The translations under genes and the position numbers were made by a program. Shown piece by piece: positions 17,001 through 23,367 of a DNA stretch of 23,367 nucleotides (its first letter is position 1; each line of letters starts with the position of its first letter). Under the pieces are notes generated by a model. It was not told the DNA's origin, searched no databases, and saw nothing but the letters and a program-made list of their open reading frames with translations. This DNA comes from CAYGTK01 sp964352775 (GTDB lineage Bacteria > Bacteroidota > Bacteroidia > Chitinophagales > CAIOSU01): the NCBI GenBank assembly GCA_964352775.1, contig CAYGTK010000041.1, positions 1 to 23,367 of the forward strand. Reading direction: 5' to 3'.

Positions 17001-19165
17001 TTAGCACGCGCGAACTCAACTGTACCATTATTATGAGTAAAAACCCCTGCTGAAAAAGTAATGTTCTGGTGAACGAATGAAAGAGTATCTGTGGTACTAT
17101 TGAATGAGCCTCCAGTTACCTCAAAGACATTACTAACTACTATTTTACCAGAACCACCATTTAGCGTTCCTCCTGTTTGGTAGAAAGGACGAGACAGAGT
17201 GGTTTGCCCGCTAGACAAATTTAGAACCCCATTAATTAAGTAAAGATCTTCTACATCCCAATCTATACCAGAAGGTGCGTTGACTGTAATATCAGCATCG
17301 TTAATAGCAATATCTGGATAACTGGCTGCAGTAAGATTTATAGTTCTAGCTCCGCTACCATTTGCAAAAATGAAACCCGAATTACTTCCTGGAACATAAC
17401 CTGCTTCTGTAACTAATTGACCTTGCACCTCTATAAAACCGCTGTGAACATCAGCAGTTATGATAGTTAAGTTATTAGCTACCCTCATTGTATCATTAGT
17501 GCCTTGTATCAAAAAGCGAGGGCGAGATGGGTTGGACTGATTGATCACAAAATTATAAAACAAGGGTTTCGTTTCTGGGTAAATACTAAAATTCTGCCCT
17601 GTATATTCCGTCCATACAGTACCATTATTATGGTTAAAGGTCCCACCATAGAAGTAACAATATCTTGTAGCAAATACCATAGTATCAGTAGTAGCATTAA
17701 ATAAACCACCGTTGAGTATCAAACTACCTTCAAGTACAACTTTACTATTACTTGAATTGAAAGTTCCGTTATTCACTTCTATTGACCCTGCAAAAGTTAT
17801 ACTATCGCCAGCGGGTGTATTTATAACTGCACTTGGATGGCTTAGAGCGAAACCTATCATGTTATCGCTAGCGGGTAGGTTTATAGTTGTAGCAGCAGTA
17901 ACTAATAATTCACCAGTTCCACCGTCAAAGGTAGATTCCATTGCAAAAGTTCCAGCGGGTGAGAGGTAGCCTCCGTTGAACAAACCATTTATAAGGTGCA
18001 AATGACCATTAAGAGTGACTGTATCTCCAGCACCAATTGCTATTCTTCGAGTATCAGATGTAACATCCAAATCTAAATCGTTCAAAACAAGATTACCATT
18101 TGCATTAATGGTAGAATTTGCATTTCCGGTTACTGACAAAAGACCGTTATTGTGATTTAAAGTGCCCGCATTTACGTTTATCGTGTTCTGCAAATAAGTA
18201 ATGCCACTTGATAGGTTACAAGTACCTCCATTTACATCTAATCCTTGGGAAATTCGAATGGTGTCCGATCCACCATTAAACGTACCTGCTTGAACTACAA
18301 TATCGCCTTCGAAATTTATATTCGAAACACCCATATTGACAATACAGGAAGCATGGTTCAAAATGATTCCAGACATTTGAGTAGTAGGTATATTTATAGT
18401 ACCTGCGCTATTTATTTGAATTTCAGTAGTACCGCCACCATAGGTAGAACGAATGTCTAAGTTTGCGGAAGCTCCAAGGTTTATGGTGCCATTCCTAACT
18501 TCCCCCGTAACTAAAACCAACTCGTTTACTATATCAATAGTATCAGCGTTGTTTAGATTTACACGGCGATTGGATGGGATACTTGACACAAAAGTATAAA
18601 ATGCTGCACTACCATACTCGCGATAAGTCTTATCACTATTACCGGTGGCTAGAATAGTACCATTATTATGTGCAAACGTAACACCAGCCTGAATGGTCAG
18701 ATTACGTTGAATCTCTAAAATGCCTGAAGTACTAGTAAATGAACCACCTGATAAACCTAGGTTTCGGGTAATAAAAATGGTATCACTACCGCCTACAAAT
18801 GTACCAGCCGCTTGATCAAAGCTTTGGTCAAGTGAAATACTACTTCCCGCTTGCTGAGTAATTGTACCAGAGTAACCTGCTTCTATCAAAATTCCTTCAA
18901 TTGCAACATCTACATCGATATTACATGCCGCGGTGCTAGTTCCATTGAATATGGCAGTATCTCCCGATATTGGCACTCCACTACTCCAGTTAAACGCATC
19001 GTTCCAGGTATTTGTGCCATTACCATTGGTCCAAATAGTACTAGTCGCATTCACTTCTAAAGTTCCAAAAAGTAGTGCTGCAAATAGAAAGAGTGCGAAG
19101 ACTGCACTAATGTTCCACCCATATATTATGGTGGGAAACTGATTCTGCCTCATGTGTGTGTGCAT
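14042..19165 (-). CDS. Giant beta-helix-like repeat protein with T9SS type A sorting domain
   Basis: A 1707-residue exported protein, probably cell-surface or released. The N-terminus has a hydrophobic signal segment ending near EVNA (about residue 41); ATG at 19153 (Met5) is an equally possible start. From about 45 to 1330 it is built of short strands of about 20 residues with Gly/Asn turns (GGTFNHNNGTV, GSDTIRIS, LNLSSG), the look of a right-handed parallel beta-helix. These are grouped into about six larger units, each marked by one HNNG motif. Residues 1330-1520 form an extra beta region. A fibronectin-like domain common in Bacteroidota secreted proteins lies at 1522-1620 (LPVELGDFDA, TETNNDYYTLERS, SYYRLIQTDYDG). 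The type A sorting domain is at about 1625-1707 (VTPNPADGN, MYFLQST, KRLIIK). No catalytic motif was recognised. It lies downstream of pnp but is separated from it by a terminator. Export is firm; adhesion or glycan binding is a guess. Confidence 0.88.
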   Translation of the reverse strand: MHTHMRQNQFPTIIYGWNISAVFALFLFAALLFGTLEVNATSTIWTNGNGTNTWNDAFNWSSGVPISGDTAIFNGTSTAACNIDVDVAIEGILIEAGYSGTITQQAGSSISLDQSFDQAAGTFVGGSDTIFITRNLGLSGGSFTSTSGILEIQRNLTIQAGVTFAHNNGTILATGNSDKTYREYGSAAFYTFVSSIPSNRRVNLNNADTIDIVNELVLVTGEVRNGTINLGASANLDIRSTYGGGTTEIQINSAGTINIPTTQMSGIILNHASCIVNMGVSNINFEGDIVVQAGTFNGGSDTIRISQGLDVNGGTCNLSSGITYLQNTINVNAGTLNHNNGLLSVTGNANSTINANGNLVLNDLDLDVTSDTRRIAIGAGDTVTLNGHLHLINGLFNGGYLSPAGTFAMESTFDGGTGELLVTAATTINLPASDNMIGFALSHPSAVINTPAGDSITFAGSIEVNNGTFNSSNSKVVLEGSLILNGGLFNATTDTMVFATRYCYFYGGTFNHNNGTVWTEYTGQNFSIYPETKPLFYNFVINQSNPSRPRFLIQGTNDTMRVANNLTIITADVHSGFIEVQGQLVTEAGYVPGSNSGFIFANGSGARTINLTAASYPDIAINDADITVNAPSGIDWDVEDLYLINGVLNLSSGQTTLSRPFYQTGGTLNGGSGKIVVSNVFEVTGGSFNSTTDTLSFVHQNITFSAGVFTHNNGTVEFARANNMNLNLTTSVTMNDVIQQQTSSGDDLTISSGDTLVVLGHLELVNGDINTGVIEVRGTMNNNSDHTGGSGVMVFANGPSRTIDINAGTLPDLYIEDANVTVNGPSSGTLNISGPFTLTEGVYNNGAGTLTPTSLIINDGVFNLNSGSISYSNDVYVNGGTLNSNTGTIGIRTLILNDGNINLNTGILNLSTDLIIYGGVLDAGASILDINRRLTQTGGAFSGGASVIDIADRLVVSSGTFTSTSDTLTLTGGTFTIGNPNSFLHNNGTLLFYRDNNVTVGLSSSANLHNVIIDLVSDARTLSIGNGDTMYVENDLQLLNGNVNSGYLVAEGNIGNISAFSGGSTILLISGGSGSRTINLGASNLPDIYINDPLVTVNAPASGTVTIEGVFNMSDGVFNGGGSEVVVQGNITFSGGTLNAGAGRMSTTGNFTQTGGVYNGSGSLELAGSFAVSGTGTQFVAPSDTLLIDDAFTLTSPATFSHNNGTVMFDGTGNENLTYTGGTSLNLFDLIIAIGPSEQDLNPRVDLDVDGDLILTGAARLDLDANNVDVSIAGDYIVNSTRSDVLAENGQTVTFDGSSQQTISHNGGEEIFYNLVNSNTSGGVVQSSTGVYITNQVTLTPASNAKFILNDNIFNVGSSATISGGSNTEYFVTNGEGQLRQEGMGATGRSGGVLFPVGPTTSSYTPITIANGGTDDGFAIKVKGEARGGGWDAGVVKTFGAIELMWDIDEVVDGGSDVDFTIQWNADNELPGFNRENMIIQHFTGGAWTATQDEGAASGSGPYTKSTTGITSFSPFGGDTGGALPVELGDFDAQPSVDGVQVTWFTYTETNNDYYTLERSVDAETYDVVATIQGGGNSTVALNYSHTDKEPLPGVSYYRLIQTDYDGQFEVFDPVVVRMNTSSTTVNVTPNPADGNTVTVNVDECEEAQMVRVNLKDSSGKTVYSSGQPCTGGQADHQIDIDHLPGGMYFLQSTGTTINTVKRLIIK
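15176..19033 (-). repeat. Nested beta-helix repeats, about six supra-units
   Basis: Six HNNG[TL] motifs occur near 15555, 16205, 17028, 17622, 18148 and 18662, spaced about 515 to 820 bp. Three neighbouring units also share a closely related block, RTINL or RTIDI followed by PDIYIND and VTVNAPSSG, near 15900, 16725 and 17310. Units differ mainly by numbers of inserted 20-residue rungs. The DNA is diverged enough that no long exact direct repeat was seen. Confidence 0.75.
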
Positions 19166-19242
19166 GGCTTATAGTTTTATCCATGCACGTTTACGATTTT
19201 TTTGGGATAGTGTTACGTATTCCCATGGGCTAATTCTATAAC
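19166..19242. other. Upstream region of the beta-helix gene, no promoter recognised
   Basis: This short gap between the pnp terminator and the beta-helix gene contains no TAnnTTTG element on the minus strand. An imperfect inverted repeat (TGGGATA at 19203-19209 against TATTCCCA at 19218-19225, one-base bulge) and an 8-bp palindrome CCCATGGG (19222-19229) are the only structure seen. Either could be an operator, but short repeats like these arise by chance. Confidence 0.3.
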
Positions 19243-19275
19243 AAAAAAAAAGCCCTTCCGATATGGAAAGGCTTT
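19243..19275 (-). terminator. Factor-independent terminator of the rpsO-pnp operon
   Basis: On the minus strand an 11-bp stem (arms 19275-19265 and 19259-19249, loop of 5) is followed by a run of nine T including the end of the stem. One position is a G-U wobble in the minus-strand RNA but a C-A mismatch in the plus-strand RNA, and the T-run exists only on the minus side, so the hairpin is clearly directed at pnp. It begins 22 nt after the pnp stop. Confidence 0.9.
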
Positions 19276-19297
19276 CTATTCTTAAGTAAAGAAACTA

Positions 19298-21550
19298 TCA
19301 GTTATTGCGATCCTCACGAGGTGGACGTCTGTCGCCTCCCCCGTTTCGATCTCCACCACGACCACCTCTGTCGCCACCACCACGACGATCACGATCGCCG
19401 CCGCCTGAGCGCTCTACATAGCCTTCTGGCTTATCAGTAAGCACTTTGTGCGATAACTTGAACTTGCCTGAGCGTTGGTCAACTTCCAACAACTTCACTT
19501 TTATATCTTGTCCGTCTTTTAAAACGTCTTCTACTCTATCGATACGGTCCCAGCTGATCTCGGATACGTGAAGCAAACCTTGCTTACCTGGTAAGAACTC
19601 AACGAATGCACCGTAAGGCATAATGCTTTTAACAACCGCATCATACACTTCACCTACATCAGGAATGGCAGTGATGCCTTTGATGCGAGCTTTAGCCGCT
19701 TCAATTCCTTCTTTATCAGCAGATGCAATTTGGATGTGACCTTCATCGCCTACCTCTTCAATAGTGATAGTGGTGTTGGTCAACTTTTGCATCTCTTGAA
19801 TTACTTTACCACCTGGGCCGATGATGGCTCCGATAAAGTCTTTCGGTATAATAACCTGCTCAATACGTGGAACGAATGGTTTGTAGTCCTCACGAGGTGC
19901 AGACATAGTTTTCTTCATTTCACCTAAGATATGAAGGCGGCCTTCGCGAGCTTGGGCCATTGCTTCTTCCAATAGATCGTAAGACAATCCATTGATCTTG
20001 ATATCCATTTGGCAAGCGGTAATACCATCTTCGGTACCTGTTACTTTAAAGTCCATATCTCCTAGGTGATCTTCATCTCCCAAAATATCAGACAATACAG
20101 CGTACTTGCTCATATCTGGTGTACTTATCAACCCCATTGCGATACCTGATACTGGTTTCTTAACCTTCACCCCTGCATCCATTAATGCTAGAATACCAGC
20201 ACATACGGTTGCCATTGAAGATGATCCGTTAGATTCCAAAATATCAGAAACGATACGAACTGTGTAAGGATTCTCTTCGCCAGTTGGCAATACTGGCTTG
20301 ATAGCACGCATAGCTAAGTTACCGTGACCGATCTCACGACGGCTAGTACCACGGTTAGGACGAGCCTCTCCAACACTGAACGATGGGAAGTTGTAGTGTA
20401 GCAAGAATTTATTGTAGCCATCAATGATAGCTCCATCGATCATTTGCTCATCTAGCTTCGTACCCAAGGTTACCGATGTGATGGATTGTGTTTCACCACG
20501 TGTGAATACTGCTGATCCGTGTGCAGCTGGTAAGTAGCTCACTTCACTCCAGATAGGGCGTATTTCGTTCAGTTTACGACCATCTAAGCGCTTACGCTCA
20601 TCAAGTGTAACATTACGAGAAGCCTCTTTCATTACTTCTTTGTAGTAAACCTTTATAAGGTCAGCTTTAGCAGCTAACTCTTCCTCAGAGAAAGTCTCCA
20701 TGTATTCGTCGCGAATGGCAGAAAAACTCTGACCACGCATTTTCTTATTAGCAGTTTCAGAACCTGCTACTGCGTATGCCTTGTCGTATAGATCAGCATG
20801 TACTTTTTTACGAAGGTCTTCATCGTGCACTTCGTGGCTGTACTCGCGTTTAACTTTCGACTTTTCTACTTCCGAAGCCAAGTCTAATTGCATTTGACAC
20901 TGCTGCTTAATTACCTCATGAGCTTTTTTAACAGCCACTAACATATCAGCTTCAGATACTTCCTTCATCTCTCCCTCTATCATTACAATAGAATCTAGTG
21001 TACCAGCAACCATGATGTCAAGGTCAGACTCTTCTAGGTCAGAAATAGATGGGTTTACTTTAAGCTCACCATTTACACGACCAATACGTGTTTCTGAGAT
21101 AGGTCCGTTGAACGGAATATCTGAAACAGCAAGTGCTGCAGATGCTGCTAAACAAGCATAAGCATCAGGTAAAGTATTCTTATCACCAGACATCAATTGG
21201 ATCATCACCTGAGTATCAGAGTGGTAATCATCTGGAAAAAGTGGACGAAGTGCACGGTCTACCAAGCGGCAGATTAGAATTTCATACTCCGATGGGCGAG
21301 CTTCGCGCTTAAAAAAGCCCCCAGGGAACTTTCCAACGGAGGCATATTTTTCTTTGTAATCAACAGTAAGCGGCATAAAGTCTACGCCTGCTCCTGTACT
21401 TGCATTTGAAACTACTGTAGCAAGGAGCATGGTATCGCCCTCGCGAAGTACTACTGAACCATCAGCCTGCTTGGCCAATTTTCCGGTTTCAATAGTAATA
21501 GTACGACCGTCTCCTAAGTCTAGGGACTTGGTCACTATGTTTAAAGCCAT
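19298..21550 (-). CDS. pnp: Polyribonucleotide nucleotidyltransferase (PNPase)
   Basis: A 750-residue cytoplasmic 3'-to-5' exoribonuclease that degrades RNA by phosphorolysis and can also add tails. Domain order is complete: first RNase PH core (about 1-145), the linking alpha-helical domain (about 235-310), second RNase PH core (about 320-545) with the phosphate-binding SNGSSSMA (440-447) and the acidic cluster GDEDHLGDMD (491-500), a KH domain (about 560-620) with the IIGPGG loop at 576-581, and an S1 domain (about 630-702). The C-terminus (714-750) is a Gly/Arg/Asp-rich tail with RGG-type repeats, an extra RNA-binding element not present in the E. coli enzyme. It starts 51 nt after rpsO on the same strand, the classic rpsO-pnp order, and ends at a terminator. 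The ATG at 21550 gives the expected N-terminus. Confidence 0.98.
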   Translation of the reverse strand: MALNIVTKSLDLGDGRTITIETGKLAKQADGSVVLREGDTMLLATVVSNASTGAGVDFMPLTVDYKEKYASVGKFPGGFFKREARPSEYEILICRLVDRALRPLFPDDYHSDTQVMIQLMSGDKNTLPDAYACLAASAALAVSDIPFNGPISETRIGRVNGELKVNPSISDLEESDLDIMVAGTLDSIVMIEGEMKEVSEADMLVAVKKAHEVIKQQCQMQLDLASEVEKSKVKREYSHEVHDEDLRKKVHADLYDKAYAVAGSETANKKMRGQSFSAIRDEYMETFSEEELAAKADLIKVYYKEVMKEASRNVTLDERKRLDGRKLNEIRPIWSEVSYLPAAHGSAVFTRGETQSITSVTLGTKLDEQMIDGAIIDGYNKFLLHYNFPSFSVGEARPNRGTSRREIGHGNLAMRAIKPVLPTGEENPYTVRIVSDILESNGSSSMATVCAGILALMDAGVKVKKPVSGIAMGLISTPDMSKYAVLSDILGDEDHLGDMDFKVTGTEDGITACQMDIKINGLSYDLLEEAMAQAREGRLHILGEMKKTMSAPREDYKPFVPRIEQVIIPKDFIGAIIGPGGKVIQEMQKLTNTTITIEEVGDEGHIQIASADKEGIEAAKARIKGITAIPDVGEVYDAVVKSIMPYGAFVEFLPGKQGLLHVSEISWDRIDRVEDVLKDGQDIKVKLLEVDQRSGKFKLSHKVLTDKPEGYVERSGGGDRDRRGGGDRGGRGGDRNGGGDRRPPREDRNN

Positions 21551-21601
21551 AATGTATTATTTGAATTGGGTTATTGTAATAGGACAGGAAACTGCTCGTG
21601 C

Positions 21602-21868
21602 TTAACGACGCAGACCTAATTCCTTTACTAATGCGCGGTAACCTTCTAGGTCTTTCTTAGCTAGGTAATTCAACAAGCTACGACGCTTCCCAACCATCTT
21701 GATCAACGAACGAGTCGATGAATGGTCCTTTTTATTCGTTTTCAGGTGACCTGTGATGTCACTTATACGACGGGTAAATAGAGCGATCTGCCCTTTGGTT
21801 GATCCGGTGTTTTCTTCTGTGGCACCGTGTTGCTTAAAAATCACTTTCTTTTCTGCTGTACTTAACAT
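21602..21868 (-). CDS. rpsO: 30S ribosomal protein S15
   Basis: An 88-residue primary 16S rRNA-binding protein of the small subunit platform. The conserved stretches are present: HGATEENTGSTKGQIALFT, the DHSSTR motif followed by LIKMVGKRRSLLNYL, and the C-terminal ELGLRR. The frame is open to an ATG at 21919, but that start would add 17 residues foreign to the family and would lie upstream of the predicted transcript start near 21900, so ATG 21868 was chosen; it gives the family's usual 88-89 residues. It is the first gene of the rpsO-pnp operon. In E. coli S15 represses its own translation through a leader structure; nothing in this 30-nt leader shows that directly. Confidence 0.97.
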   Translation of the reverse strand: MLSTAEKKVIFKQHGATEENTGSTKGQIALFTRRISDITGHLKTNKKDHSSTRSLIKMVGKRRSLLNYLAKKDLEGYRALVKELGLRR

Positions 21869-21906
21869 AGCAAATTTTATCTTCTTATCCTTTTTATAAT
21901 CGCCTG

Positions 21907-21939
21907 CAAAGATAGGCATTTGCTTGCGATAAAGGCAAA
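21907..21939 (-). promoter_or_regulatory. Promoter of the rpsO-pnp operon
   Basis: The minus strand has TTTG (21939-21936), a 21-nt spacer, then TATCTTTG (21914-21907). Both halves match the Bacteroidota housekeeping promoter (TTTG, TAnnTTTG) at normal spacing. It predicts a start near 21900 and a leader of about 32 nt before the rpsO ATG at 21868. This is the best promoter in the window. Confidence 0.75.
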
Positions 21940-21994
21940 CTTTTTAGAAAGCGAAAAAGAAGCTTCAGCAAAGAAGAGCAAACGTAACTTTTTA

Positions 21995-22029
21995 TTGCTG
22001 CTTATCGTTAAGGTAAATGTTTAATTTTG
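21995..22029 (+). promoter_or_regulatory. Putative promoter of the right-edge gene
   Basis: A perfect -7 element TAATTTTG (22022-22029) is preceded by TTG at 21995-21997 with a 24-nt spacer, slightly longer than usual. The transcript start would fall at about 22035-22037, at or next to the ATG. A GGAGG at 22029-22033 sits only 3 nt from the ATG, too close for normal ribosome-binding-site use. Confidence 0.45.
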
Positions 22030-22036
22030 GAGGCCT

Positions 22037-23367
22037 ATGGACCCATTCCGCACACTGAATACTAAAGAGAAAGCACTTAAGCTTAATTTGGACAACCGCA
22101 TTTATGGTTCGTTTGCTGAAATTGGCGCTGGGCAAGATACTGCCGCCAACTTCTTTAAAGCTGGGGGTGCATCAGGTACTATAGCCAAGACCATGTCGGC
22201 TTACGATATGCAGTTCAGTGATGCCATTTATGGTAAGGCTAAGCGCTACGTGTGCGAGCCTAGGTTGATGAAAATGTTGGAGAAAGAGTTCAGCTTACTC
22301 GGTAGTAGATTAACAAACCGAGCTGCCAATACCAACTTTTTTGCTTTCGCTAATACAGTAGAGACCCTTAATTATCAAAAAACCAATAAAGGGCACGGGT
22401 GGCTAGGTTGTCGCTTTCAGTTAAGTCCTGATACTCCAGCAAACGATTGTGTGATACATGTGGTTTTGCACGATAACGACCCCCTTCGCCAGCAGCAGGC
22501 ATTGGGTATAGTTGGGGTGAACCTTATTTATGGGTGTTTCTATAATTATGACGACCCCGAGGTGTTTCTTAACTCACTTGTAGATGGTGTTGGTAGGGAG
22601 CGAATAGAGATAGACATGTTCCGCCTTTCTGGCCCCGATTTAGACCACGTAGATAATAGGCTAATGGCCTTAAAACTCGTGAAAAACGGTTTGACCAATG
22701 CCACCATGTTTAGTTCTACAGGGGAAGTTCTGCAGCCTTCGGAAGCATTGTATAAGAAGAATGTACTGCTTTTACGTGGACGCTTCCGCCCGATTACCAA
22801 TGTGAACATGGATATGTTGAACACCGCTTTGTCGCAGTTCAATAAAATGGAAAATGTTAATCCTGAAAAAACGGTTGTGCTTTCGGAGTTGACCTTGAAT
22901 TCCCTCTCTATTAAAGGGGAAGATATTGACGATAAAGACTTTTTAGATCGCGTTGATATATTGTGCAGCCTTGGGCAAACGGTTATGATCTCCGACTTTT
23001 TGGAGTTCTATAAATTGGCTTATTACCTCAATCAGTTTACCAAGAAAGGAAAGATAGGTATTGTGGTAGGCGTATTCACCCTAGCCAAAATATTTAAGGA
23101 ACAGTACTATAAAGACCTTGATGGGGGCATATTAAAAGCCATGGGCTACCTGTTGGGCAATAGCGTTACGCTAATGGCCTACCCATCTATTGACAGGTAT
23201 TCTGATGTGGTAACCAACACGCAGAACCTTGCCATCCCCAAAGGGCAAGAGCATCTGTACAATTACCTATTAAGCTCCAAAAAACTAGTGGATATTGAAG
23301 GCGCCGATGAATCGGTAATGAAAATCCGCTCCGACGAGGTACTAGCCTCTATAAAGCAGGGCGAAAA
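22037..23367 (+). CDS. Conserved Bacteroidota cytosolic protein of unknown function (3' end cut by window)
   Basis: The frame is open for 443 codons from ATG 22037 to the window end with no stop, so the gene is partial. There is no signal peptide and no transmembrane segment. The N-terminus (MDPFRTLNTKEKALKLNLD, then YGSFAEIGAGQDTAANFFKAGG and TIAKTMSAYDM) matches, from memory, a conserved family of roughly 480 residues in Bacteroidota whose database names are unreliable and include TonB-dependent receptor and nucleotide adenylyltransferase. Neither name is supported here: no beta-barrel, plug, TonB box or (H/T)xGH nucleotidyltransferase motif is visible. Further blocks are GHGWLGCRFQLSP, a GVNLIYGCFY segment, RIEIDMFRLSGPD and LKLVKNGLTNATMF. 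It is divergent from rpsO-pnp across a 168-nt gap. That it is a real gene is firm; its function is unknown. Confidence 0.85.
   Translation, partial: MDPFRTLNTKEKALKLNLDNRIYGSFAEIGAGQDTAANFFKAGGASGTIAKTMSAYDMQFSDAIYGKAKRYVCEPRLMKMLEKEFSLLGSRLTNRAANTNFFAFANTVETLNYQKTNKGHGWLGCRFQLSPDTPANDCVIHVVLHDNDPLRQQQALGIVGVNLIYGCFYNYDDPEVFLNSLVDGVGRERIEIDMFRLSGPDLDHVDNRLMALKLVKNGLTNATMFSSTGEVLQPSEALYKKNVLLLRGRFRPITNVNMDMLNTALSQFNKMENVNPEKTVVLSELTLNSLSIKGEDIDDKDFLDRVDILCSLGQTVMISDFLEFYKLAYYLNQFTKKGKIGIVVGVFTLAKIFKEQYYKDLDGGILKAMGYLLGNSVTLMAYPSIDRYSDVVTNTQNLAIPKGQEHLYNYLLSSKKLVDIEGADESVMKIRSDEVLASIKQGE

Noticed and set aside
22546..22842. A 98-codon minus-strand frame inside the right-edge gene
   Set aside because: It lies wholly within the convincing plus-strand coding frame and has no recognisable domain or promoter.

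Overview
The window comes from a member of the Bacteroidota; genus and species cannot be set from the sequence alone. The evidence is three very large secreted proteins with type IX secretion system (T9SS) C-terminal sorting domains (two type A, one type B), a PorP/SprF-family T9SS partner, perfect Bacteroidota-type -7 promoter elements (TAnnTTTG) in front of several genes, AT-rich DNA and little use of strong Shine-Dalgarno sites.

Layout from left to right. 1-150: terminator region of the first gene, plus a likely promoter firing leftwards out of the window. 151-3204 (-): secreted 1017-residue PKD/SprB-repeat protein with a dockerin-like pair, a cohesin-like domain and a type A sorting domain. 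3437-4900 (+): intracellular helical protein of unknown function with a TTG start. 4978-6525 and 6544-11424 (both -): a two-gene cassette of a 1626-residue adhesin-like type B cargo (DUF2341-like, Gly-rich, 11 PKD repeats) followed 18 nt later by a PorP/SprF protein that carries an extra coiled-coil and SPOR-like tail. 11555-13972 (+): exported M1-family zinc aminopeptidase, divergent from the cargo gene. 14042-19165 (-): 1707-residue beta-helix-like repeat protein with a type A sorting domain. 19298-21550 and 21602-21868 (-): the housekeeping pair rpsO-pnp (ribosomal protein S15, PNPase), with a complete promoter and a factor-independent terminator. 22037 to the right edge (+): 443 visible residues of a conserved cytosolic protein, cut by the window end.

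How the parts fit together: about 13 kb of the 23 kb encodes proteins destined for the cell surface or the medium. The cargo/PorP pair matches the known arrangement in which a type B cargo needs a cognate PorP/SprF protein (SprB/SprF in gliding flavobacteria). The other two surface proteins have type A signals and no adjacent partner. Two perfect long inverted repeats lie between the convergent gene pairs and should act as bidirectional terminators. No tRNA, rRNA, CRISPR array, insertion sequence or phage gene was found, and no gap between genes exceeds 300 bases. The most unusual items are the SPOR-like extension on PorP/SprF, the regular Cys-paired PKD array, the nested repeats of the beta-helix protein, and adjacent dockerin-like and cohesin-like modules in one T9SS substrate.
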